A DNA stretch of 64,000 nt from Gracilibacillus massiliensis (lineage in GTDB: Bacteria; Bacillota; Bacilli; Bacillales; Amphibacillaceae), in NCBI RefSeq assembly GCF_001458115.1, contig NZ_CZRP01000012.1, positions 914,934 to 978,933 on the forward strand, given 5' to 3'. Of the stretch, positions 42,817 through 50,558 are shown piece by piece (position 1 is the first letter of the stretch; the number at the start of each line of letters is the position of its first letter). Under the pieces are notes generated by a model. That model saw only the letters and a list, made by a program, of their open reading frames with translations. It did no database searches and was not told the DNA's origin. A program made the translations under genes and the position numbers.

Positions 42817-42841
42817 TACCACATTCCCCCACTTTTCACCA
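42817..42841 (-). promoter_or_regulatory. MraZ operator repeats
   Basis: On the minus strand TGGTG (42837-42841), TGGGG (42827-42831) and TGGTA (42817-42821) recur with exactly 10-base periodicity, as in MraZ boxes (TGGGN with 5-base spacers). A further TGGGG is at 42796-42800. They lie 31-55 bases before the mraZ start. A weak TTGAGT-N16-TAAAAT promoter lies further upstream. Confidence 0.65.
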
Positions 42842-43135
42842 CTAAAACTTCAAAAAAATAACTATTTTATTGTAAACGCTTTAATACTCAAAGAAAAACA
42901 CTGTAATAACAACTATATATTTAGCCGATATTTTATTAGAAAACACATATTGAATGCACATAAGCAGGATTATGCGACACTATTGTAGTGGTAATTATGA
43001 GATATTATATGTGCATTGTAATCGCTCCGGCTTGTTGGCTTCCCTTTCCGCGGGTTTTTCTCCTCAGCTAACTTTTCAAGCAAAGTGCGCTTAAAAAGTG
43101 GATCTTCGGATAAAAACATCCCGCAGGAGTGGAAG

Positions 43136-44876
43136 GAGGCCACTGAAAAAGTCCCCCATATAATTGGAAATAAAGCATTGTAATGAAACGATGCTTTATT
43201 TTTAGTATAATAAGGTTACTTACATAAAAAATAGAAGCGGTGATTGAGATGATAGAACAACAAACGTCCCTCATGTTAAGTCCTTATGCAGAGCTATATG
43301 ATCAATTAATACCAGAAGATCATTTTTTAAGACAAATAAATGAATTAGTCGATTTTCATTTTGTTACCGATATGTTATTAGATACCTATTGTATGAATAA
43401 TGGACGCAATGGCGTACATCCGATTCGCATGTTCAAATACTTAATGTTAAAACAGTTTTATTCCTTATCCGATGAAGATGTAATCCAACGTGCGAAAACG
43501 GATTTAGCCTTTAAGTTTTTCTTAGATATCGCTCCAGAAGATGATGTCATTGATGCGAGTTCCTTATCCAAATTCCGTAAACTTCGCATTACGGAATATA
43601 TGAAAAAAACCGGGGAAGAGGAGAAAGAATCAGAAACAGAGCGCGTACAATATTTTTTGGATCAACTCATTCAAAAAACAGTGGAAATTGCGGTAGCTCA
43701 TGGACTCATGGAAGGTACAACTCTTATCGTGGATTCCTCCCATACAACCTCTCGTTTTCGTGCGCAAAGTGCCGATCAATACATCAAAGAAAAAGCGAAA
43801 CTAGTACGTAAAACCGTGTATCAATATGATGAATCCATGAAAGAAAAATTCCCCCAAAAACCAACGGGCCATGATGTGAACGAAACTCGTGCCTATGGTG
43901 AACAATTGTTAGAAACAATAGAGCGTGAAGAGAAACTTCAACACCTTCCTGCCGTAAAAGAAAAGGTGAATTTCTTGCGAGAAGTATTATCGGACTGTGA
44001 AGACGCGGATATCCGATCCAATGATCCTGATGCACGCGTCGGGTACAAATCACAAGATCACGCTTTTCTTGGTTATAAAAACCATACGAGTAGCGCCATC
44101 AATCGCATTATAACGGCAGCTATTTTAACAACTGGGGAAAAAAGCGATGGCCGTTATTTAGGCGGATTGGTAGAAAAAACAAAAAAGGCAGGAGTAGATG
44201 TACAAAAGGTCATTGGGGATATGGCTTATTCTGGTACCGATAATTTAAAGTTAGCAAAAAAGGAAGGATTCCAACTTATCTCGAAACTTCATCCTATCAT
44301 CACGAATACGAAGAAAAGAAACGATGGCTTTATATTTAATAAAGATGCAGATATGTTTCAATGTCCAGCCGGTCAACTAGCCTACAAGAAGAGAAAACAT
44401 CATCGCTCAGACCGTGATAATCGAAATACACAACTAAGTTATTACTTTGATGTAGAGAAATGCAAGAAATGCCCACTTCGAGAAGGATGTTACAAAGGAA
44501 CCAAGTCAAAAACCTATTCCGTTACCATCAAATCAACGGAACATGCAGAACAGGAAAAATTCCAAGAAACAGAACTATTTAAAACCTTGGCCAAGGATCG
44601 CTACATCATAGAAGCAAAATATGGCGAAATGAAGAATCGACACGGGTTTGGACAAGCCACAAACTCAGGTCTATTAGGCATGGAAATACAAAGCGCCATG
44701 ACGATATTCGTGGTAAACCTCAAGCGAATTATCACCTTACTAGGTGAAAAGAAAGCTAAAAAGGAAGAAATAAGCATATAAAAAGGAAGTCATATCACCA
44801 AAAAATAGGTATAAGACTTCCTTTTTATTATGCATTTTTATCATGATAAAAAAAACTGGACTTTTTCAGTGGCCTC
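43136..44876 (+). mobile_element. IS1182-type insertion sequence, 1741 bp
   Basis: Terminal inverted repeats GAGGCCACTGAAAAAGTCC are perfect over 19 bases at both ends. The 9-bp sequence GAGTGGAAG flanks it directly on both sides (43127-43135 and 44877-44885) and occurs once in the uninterrupted RE3, so it is a target duplication. One transposase gene is present, followed by a stem-loop (AGGAAGTC to GACTTCCT, about 44784-44824) that may terminate it. Confidence 0.92.
43240..44781 (+). CDS. IS1182-family DDE transposase
   Basis: The 513 residues have an N-terminal DUF772 DNA-binding domain (NGVHPIRMFKYLMLKQFYSLSDEDV), first catalytic Asp in TLIVDSSHTT, second in VIGDMAYSGTDN, Glu in IIEAKYGEMKNRHG and a cysteine cluster CKKCPLREGC. 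The frame is intact. A start two codons downstream (MIEQQ) is also possible. Protein is unlike the other transposase pair in this window except at family level. Confidence 0.94.
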   Translation: MIEMIEQQTSLMLSPYAELYDQLIPEDHFLRQINELVDFHFVTDMLLDTYCMNNGRNGVHPIRMFKYLMLKQFYSLSDEDVIQRAKTDLAFKFFLDIAPEDDVIDASSLSKFRKLRITEYMKKTGEEEKESETERVQYFLDQLIQKTVEIAVAHGLMEGTTLIVDSSHTTSRFRAQSADQYIKEKAKLVRKTVYQYDESMKEKFPQKPTGHDVNETRAYGEQLLETIEREEKLQHLPAVKEKVNFLREVLSDCEDADIRSNDPDARVGYKSQDHAFLGYKNHTSSAINRIITAAILTTGEKSDGRYLGGLVEKTKKAGVDVQKVIGDMAYSGTDNLKLAKKEGFQLISKLHPIITNTKKRNDGFIFNKDADMFQCPAGQLAYKKRKHHRSDRDNRNTQLSYYFDVEKCKKCPLREGCYKGTKSKTYSVTIKSTEHAEQEKFQETELFKTLAKDRYIIEAKYGEMKNRHGFGQATNSGLLGMEIQSAMTIFVVNLKRIITLLGEKKAKKEEISI

Positions 44877-45131
44877 GAGTGGAAGCCAACGCCTGCGCTT
44901 ATTTATACTCTACAACTAAAGCAAGAGAATGCATTTTTGCTATAAACACTAGTTTTTGTGGTAAATATTTTTAGAGATAATCCAAAATATTAGCATTTGC
45001 AAAAAATGTAGAATCTCATTGAGCGTAGGCGTCCACTTCGACTCCTAGGGGATCAACGCGATCTGAAGATCCATTTTGTAAAGTGATCTTCTTTACAAAG
45101 TTAGCTGAAGACGCGCCCCTGGAAAGCGAAG

Positions 45132-45981
45132 GTCGGGTAGATGGCAGGCGCGCGCATTCAATAGAACCACGTTTCCTGCAGCCCCCATACGATCCCGGAC
45201 GGTCGGATTTCCCGAGTCCGGTTCTGACACTGGGTTTCTATCGCTATATAAGCCTTCCTTATGTATCCCAGGTTTAAATGCTGACACGCATGTTCACCCA
45301 TTGATACATAAGTTTACTTATATGCTAGTCTTATGCCAATCATTCAACAGACTCTGTGTTCTGTTTATTCTTTGACACGGACGCCCAGTCGCCCAGAGGT
45401 CCTTCGCTCTACTCTGGTGTTACCTTTGTAGAAGCTTCATTCCATAAGCTTAGAAAGGCATTACCCTTTCCTCTTCGCTACTACGACCTCATGCGTCCAT
45501 CCTAAATCCTCCTAACCATTTTCGCTTGTCACTTATATGGTTGGTCTTTGCTGGTTGTTGTCATCCCAGCTGGAAGTAGGACTTTCCCGTCGTTATCTCT
45601 GAAAATCTTTCTCTAGATGCCAGAACCCCTACTCCGGCTGCTTCTATGGTGCTCTTGACCGTTACTTCCCATAGAACATCGGCCTTCCCCATTGCCCAAC
45701 CAGGTCGGCGCATCACAGACATCCCTTCAACAGCTTCTGAAGGGCGCTCGATTTCGGAGCTGCAGTATTCGTTAAAGCCTTCTAGCCTCTAGATTTGCTC
45801 GCCACTCTAGCTGTTCCGACCCATACTCTCTCTGCGTAAAGTTGAGCCGCAGTGACTTTTACTTCCAAGCAGAACGTGACTCGTTACCTCACCACGCATT
45901 GGATATACTAGTCATCCGAACCGGTCAATTGATGACAGGAGACTTTCACTCCATTAGATTCTCAGCCTTGACGGCTACTCC
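45132..45981 (-). mobile_element. ORF-less structured insertion, probably a group II intron-like RNA element
   Basis: An 850-bp insertion with exact limits: flanks GCGAAG and TGGGCAAGCC are contiguous in RE2. There is no target duplication. It is clearly richer in GC than the surroundings and has no coding frame. On the minus strand it ends CTACCCGAC, like the RT-bearing intron (TTACTCGAC). About 80-110 bases before that end is a 34-base domain V-like hairpin (CCGGACTCGG, GAAA loop, TCCGACCGTCCGG). It begins GGAGTAGCC, not GTGCG, so it is a different or truncated class. Movement would need an enzyme in trans. Confidence 0.6.
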
Positions 45982-46137
45982 TGGGCAAGCCGGAGCGGAT
46001 TCCACACTCATATAAAATGTCAAAATCACCATCAAGTTGTGTCGCATAATCCTGCATATGTGTAACATGATAAATTATTTTTTACTATGAAAAGGTCATG
46101 TTATCAGGGCGAGTGTTAACTTTTGACTAAAAAAAAA

Positions 46138-48014
46138 GGGGCTGTCGCAAAATGCAGAGTATGCATTAGACGACAGCTCTTTTTTCCATTGGATTGTGTA
46201 TTTAAGGTCGATCCTTTTTATTTCGGTTGGGTTGTTTGGTAATAATAGGATAATAGAACGGTTTTTGACACACTTAAATAAGCCTCCACTTTTTCAAAAA
46301 TTTTTAAGCTGTCTTTAATGGATGGTAATAGAGACGGATACGGTTCGATTGAATTTTTGTATGTATTTTATTGAGATTATAACCAAATGCCAGAATCATT
46401 AACTCATTTCGCACATTGTTTATTCCTCTTGAATGAAACTTTTTCAAATGATAATCTTCCTTTATGACACCAAAAGTTCCTTCTACTTGTATGGAACGAT
46501 TCATGCGATAGAGCGTGCCTGTTTCTGTTTGAATATTTTCTTGCGCTGTTTCTCGGAACGCAAGAAATTGCTTTGCTACGTGTAGTTGTCGATTACCTTT
46601 CGCTTTTGTACATTTCTCCTTAAGTGGACAACCTGTGCAGTCTTCACATTCGTAGACGGTTACCAAAGATTGGTAGCCTGTCTGCGAGGTTCGTGTATAG
46701 TTTCGAATCGCATGTAACTGCTTGTCATTTGCGCACGTGTACGTATCGGTGCTTTTGTCGTAAGCCATATTTTCTCGGTGTTTGATTTCCTTTTGGAACG
46801 AAGCTTTTTTCTTTCGTTCATGATTTTGTGGCTTGATATAGGCCGTCTGCTCCTGCTTCTCTAAATACACATAATTTTCTTCGCTTTCGTATCCGGAATC
46901 CGCGACGATATGGCGATAGGTGAAAGGGAGATGTTCCTTTAGATAGCGAAGTAGCGGAATCAATGTCGTCGTGTCGTTACGATCTGAAAAAGCATCGATC
47001 CCCACGATGAATTCTGCATCCACGGCAGCTTGGACATTGTAAGCTGGTTTGAGTTGTCCGTTTCTCATATGATCGTCTTTCATTCGCATAAACGTGGCAT
47101 CATGGTCTGTTTTGGAATAACTGTTCCGTTTTTCTCCCATAATCTGCTGGGAAACGTCATATTGCTTTTTGCGTTGAAGCATGTCCTTTACTTGTTCATG
47201 GTATCGTTGAAGGACGGTTTTTCTTTTCCCTTTACCATAAACAAACACGATTTGTTCTTCTTCCTGTCGTTCTTCTAGGAAGGCAAGAACCTTTTTTAAA
47301 TCCTTATGAAATGTCTCATAAGAAGTGTGGAACATTTTACAGTAAGTTGTATTGATCTGTTCTAGGAGTGTTTGCCATTTCACGTACATGTTCGTTTCAT
47401 ATTTGGTGATGGCCTTTTTCCATACAAAGGAATACCGATTAGCATAGGCTTCGATTTTGGTACCATCAATATAGACGGTTTCTCCGGTAATCACTTCTTG
47501 TTGGTAGAGCCACTCGATTTGTTGGAAAAAGAGCTTTGCCATCACGTCATCTGTTAGGTATTTTTTCTTGAATCGACTGATGGTCGCATGGTCAGGAGCG
47601 GGATACCCTTGGAGAAGCCAATGAAAATGAATGTCCCGACGACACGCCTTTTCAATGGCGCGTGAAGACGTGATTTTTTGGGAAGCCGCGTACGTAATGA
47701 TCTTAAATAAAATGACTGGATCGACTACCGGTTTTCTCCCTTTTGGAGAGTATGCCTGTAGTAATTCTCTGTAATCCATCCTTTCACATAAGAGGCAATG
47801 GAGTCGGACCGAATCATCTAATGGAATCATTACTTCCAGATCCATCGGCAGATATAGTTGATAATTTGTCGATGGTTGCGTATACTGAGTTTGTGTTATT
47901 AGTTTATTGGTCATAAGTTAATAATACACGAAAGCAGGCCCTTTGTGGTCTGCTTTTTTTGTCTTCACAAAAAAACTGTTGCACAATCTAAATTCTTGAT
48001 TGTGCAACAGCCCC
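46138..48014 (-). mobile_element. IS1182-type element, left copy (1877 bp)
   Basis: Ends GGGGCTGTCGCAAAAT and GGGGCTGTTGCACAAT form imperfect inverted repeats. Each end also forms a stem-loop: 46141-46180 (GCTGTCG...CGACAGC) and 47976-48010 (CTGTTGCACAATC/GATTGTGCAACAG, 13 bp perfect), the latter next to a run of A/T. It has the same length as the right copy at 50559-52435, in opposite orientation, and the encoded proteins are identical. No target duplication was found. Confidence 0.92.
46304..47914 (-). CDS. IS1182-family DDE transposase (left copy)
   Basis: 536 residues with the DUF772 domain (KGRKPVVDPVILFKIITYA), catalytic residues in TVYIDGTKIEAYA, IVADSGYESEENY and IQVEGTFGVIKEDYH, and a cysteine cluster CEDCTGCPLKEKC. 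Residue-for-residue identical to the right copy, so the duplication is very recent or kept identical by recombination. Both frames are intact. Confidence 0.95.
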   Translation of the reverse strand: MTNKLITQTQYTQPSTNYQLYLPMDLEVMIPLDDSVRLHCLLCERMDYRELLQAYSPKGRKPVVDPVILFKIITYAASQKITSSRAIEKACRRDIHFHWLLQGYPAPDHATISRFKKKYLTDDVMAKLFFQQIEWLYQQEVITGETVYIDGTKIEAYANRYSFVWKKAITKYETNMYVKWQTLLEQINTTYCKMFHTSYETFHKDLKKVLAFLEERQEEEQIVFVYGKGKRKTVLQRYHEQVKDMLQRKKQYDVSQQIMGEKRNSYSKTDHDATFMRMKDDHMRNGQLKPAYNVQAAVDAEFIVGIDAFSDRNDTTTLIPLLRYLKEHLPFTYRHIVADSGYESEENYVYLEKQEQTAYIKPQNHERKKKASFQKEIKHRENMAYDKSTDTYTCANDKQLHAIRNYTRTSQTGYQSLVTVYECEDCTGCPLKEKCTKAKGNRQLHVAKQFLAFRETAQENIQTETGTLYRMNRSIQVEGTFGVIKEDYHLKKFHSRGINNVRNELMILAFGYNLNKIHTKIQSNRIRLYYHPLKTA

Positions 48015-48030
48015 TTCGACATTCCAAAAC

Positions 48031-49116
48031 TTATAAAGGCATTATTTTCCTTCTCTTTTTCTTAAAATTAAAATCTAGATGCTCATGAAATCGTTGGTAA
48101 CTATTTAAAATCTTTTGTAAATGTAAGATCTCTTTATGATATTCCATTAAACGAGAGGCAAGCGGTAATAAAGCTAGACGTTCTTTTTCATCTTGTTCAT
48201 ATACTTGTATTAACGTTTCGACAAGGTGTGGAATATCTGGATCGGTAATTTCCTCAATCGATTTGGTTGGATTCTTTTTAATTTTTCCCATCGCACTTAA
48301 AAGTAGCCGTTCATGTGAATAAATGATTTTATCTAATTCATCGACTAAAACATTCTGAAACTTTTTAGGGATATGTTCGACTTTATCGTCATATTGATGA
48401 AATGCTTCTAACGTCTCTAACGATTTTCTCGATGTATGAATCATCTGCCTAAAGATAATCAATTTACGCATTTTAGGCATTCTAGTTTTTCTCCGGTAAA
48501 TGCGTTCTTCGCTAAATAATAAATAAGTATTATCAATATGTCTTAATTCTGTTTGAATCCGATCAATTTCAGTCCGTAACGCCGGATCATCTGATAGATG
48601 GCGAGTAGAGATGCGTAACCATTGCAAGATATCTGAAGTTAATTGATCGATGGATTTAAATAACCTCAATTCATATTTTGGGGGCAAAAATAACATATTT
48701 ACTAGGAATGCGGAAACAATACCTAATGTTAAGGCGGCAAAACGTAAACCGGCTAAATTCAATAGCATTAATTCAGAGGTTTCCATGACAGCAAGAACAG
48801 CAATAATAGCGAGAGCAACTGTGTTCTCGTTCATTTTTAGAGTCATACAAATCCCAATGACAATTACAGTGGTAAAACCAATCACTACGGGATCGTTTCC
48901 TAAGGTGAACACAACCATTGCTGCGATACCTACACCAAAGATATTGGCATAAATTTGTTCTAACATGGTCTGAAATGACCGGTAAATATTTGGTTGGATT
49001 GCAAAAGCAGCGGCGATACCAGCATATGTTGCAGAATTAAGGCCAATTAATTGAGCAACATATAGTGCGACAGTTATCGCAACACCAGTCTTAAGCATCC
49101 GTGCACCAAGCTTCAT
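48031..49116 (-). CDS. Aromatic acid exporter/FUSC-type membrane protein (YgaE-like)
   Basis: From MKLGARMLKTGVAITVALY the 361 residues have about five to six N-terminal spans (to residue 145) and a long cytosolic helical part ending in basic KKKRRKI. This is the DUF939 (ArAE_1) architecture. In B. subtilis a similar gene, ygaE, lies just before gsaB, as here once the IS and MFS genes are removed. ATG at 49116 has an AGAAGGA site; 49146 lacks one. Its stop is 16 bases from the IS end. Confidence 0.82.
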   Translation of the reverse strand: MKLGARMLKTGVAITVALYVAQLIGLNSATYAGIAAAFAIQPNIYRSFQTMLEQIYANIFGVGIAAMVVFTLGNDPVVIGFTTVIVIGICMTLKMNENTVALAIIAVLAVMETSELMLLNLAGLRFAALTLGIVSAFLVNMLFLPPKYELRLFKSIDQLTSDILQWLRISTRHLSDDPALRTEIDRIQTELRHIDNTYLLFSEERIYRRKTRMPKMRKLIIFRQMIHTSRKSLETLEAFHQYDDKVEHIPKKFQNVLVDELDKIIYSHERLLLSAMGKIKKNPTKSIEEITDPDIPHLVETLIQVYEQDEKERLALLPLASRLMEYHKEILHLQKILNSYQRFHEHLDFNFKKKRRKIMPL

Positions 49117-49347
49117 AAAATAAATCATCCTTCTAAAATTTGACATAACGGTATATTCGTTCGTAATTCCACTAAGTAGAGGTATACCGAAGCTAACTTT
49201 CTGATTGAAGTCTCGCTTTTTCTATAATGATTATAACAGGTTCCAAAGTGATCGTGAAACAAACAGGTGAAAAATACAAGTATGAAAATAACCGGTAAGT
49301 GAAAGATAGACATAATATTATATAACTTTTGAATGGATGGGAAAAAC

Positions 49348-50550
49348 GTGAAAGAAAAAAAATTAGATTTGATTGCTTTAGCTTCTATTCCTTTGGTAAT
49401 GACTTTAGGAAATTCGATGTTAATACCGATATTGCCCATTATCGAAAAGAAAATAGGTATTACACCTTTTCAATCCAGCTTGATTATTACCGTCTATTCG
49501 ATTGTAGCAATCCTGTTAATACCAATAGCAGGCTATCTATCAGATAAAATAGGTCGCAAAAAAGTTATTGTGCCAAGTCTAATTATTACAGGGATAGGGG
49601 GACTCGTTTCTGCATTTGCTGCTTGGAAACTGGAAAATCCATTTATGATCATCTTAATCGGACGATTTTTGCAAGGTATCGGAGCTGCTGGTGCTTTTCC
49701 AGTCGTAATACCAACTGTAGGCGATATGTTTAAAGATGAAAAAGATGTAAGTGCAGGATTAGGTTTAATTGAAACCTCGAATACATTCGGCAAAGTGCTT
49801 AGTCCAATTATTGGTGCGTGGTTGGCTATTTTTATCTGGTTTTTACCTTTTGTTTTTATTCCGATTTTTTCAGCGATTGCTGTTGTCATGGTGTTATTTA
49901 TGGTGAAGAGTCCGAAAGAACAAAAAACAAAAAAACAAACGTTCAAAGAATTTTTGCAATTTATTAAACAAGTATTTCATGATAATGGTAGATGGTTAAC
50001 TACCACCTTTGTAATCGGCTGTATCAATATGTTTGTCCTATTTGGATTCTTATTTCACTTTTCGACGCTATTAGAGAAACAATATGATAAAGAAGGGATT
50101 ATAAAAGGATTAATCCTCGCCATACCATTATTATTCTTATGTATTGCTTCCTATGCAGCAGGAAAGAAAATTGGTGAAAATAAAGTGGTTATGAAATGGG
50201 TCATCCTTGCTGGAAATGTGATAGCAACAGCGCCACTGCTATTTGTGAAAACAGATATAAGTTTGATTTATATATCCGTATTGTTGTCGATTGCAGGAAT
50301 TGGTATTGGTATTTCTTTACCTACCTTAGATGCTATGATTACGGAAGGGATCGAAAAGGATGTACGTGGAACAGTGACATCGTTATATAGTAGTATGCGT
50401 TTTTTAGGTGTAGCTGCAGGGCCACCTGTAATTGCCATTTTAATGAATAACAATGAAGATTGGATGTATTTTTTTCTAGCTGGTATTGGAGGAGTAGCTA
50501 TTTTAATAACGTTATTTGCAATTAAGCCAGAGGCGAACGAAGCTAATTAA
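49348..50550 (+). CDS. Major facilitator superfamily transporter, multidrug-efflux type
   Basis: About 400 residues with 12 predicted spans. MFS motif A is in GYLSDKIGRKKV after span 2, and the motif C-like GIGAAGAFPVVIPTVGDMF suggests an antiporter. The substrate is not predictable. GTG at 49348 follows GGATGGG; ATG at 49333 is the alternative but has no ribosome site. It is divergent from the ygaE-like gene and ends 8 bases before the right IS copy. Confidence 0.88.
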   Translation: MKEKKLDLIALASIPLVMTLGNSMLIPILPIIEKKIGITPFQSSLIITVYSIVAILLIPIAGYLSDKIGRKKVIVPSLIITGIGGLVSAFAAWKLENPFMIILIGRFLQGIGAAGAFPVVIPTVGDMFKDEKDVSAGLGLIETSNTFGKVLSPIIGAWLAIFIWFLPFVFIPIFSAIAVVMVLFMVKSPKEQKTKKQTFKEFLQFIKQVFHDNGRWLTTTFVIGCINMFVLFGFLFHFSTLLEKQYDKEGIIKGLILAIPLLFLCIASYAAGKKIGENKVVMKWVILAGNVIATAPLLFVKTDISLIYISVLLSIAGIGIGISLPTLDAMITEGIEKDVRGTVTSLYSSMRFLGVAAGPPVIAILMNNNEDWMYFFLAGIGGVAILITLFAIKPEANEAN

Positions 50551-50558
50551 CTTATAAA

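Larger units (their letters stand above)
42957..46062. repeat. Dispersed double-hairpin element RE4, broken by an IS and an intron-like element
   Basis: Ends are 23-bp inverted repeats with one mismatch (42957-42979 and 46040-46062, CACATAAGCAGGATTATGCG). The left half (to 43135) is nearly identical to RE2 and RE3. It is split by the IS at 43136-44876, continues at 44877 with GAGTGGAAGCCAACGCCTGCGC, an AT-rich spacer and a right half that is split again at 45132-45981. Without the insertions it is about 506 bp. No protein frames belong to the repeat itself. Confidence 0.9.

Noticed and set aside
43784..44053. Minus-strand frame within the IS transposase gene
   Set aside because: It lies antisense to an intact transposase with clear catalytic motifs; no start signal or protein similarity.
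45083..45287. Two overlapping open frames of about 64 codons on both strands in the RE4/intron-like region
   Set aside because: They cross the border between the repeat and the inserted element, lack ribosome sites and resemble no protein; they are by-products of a structured, GC-richer stretch.
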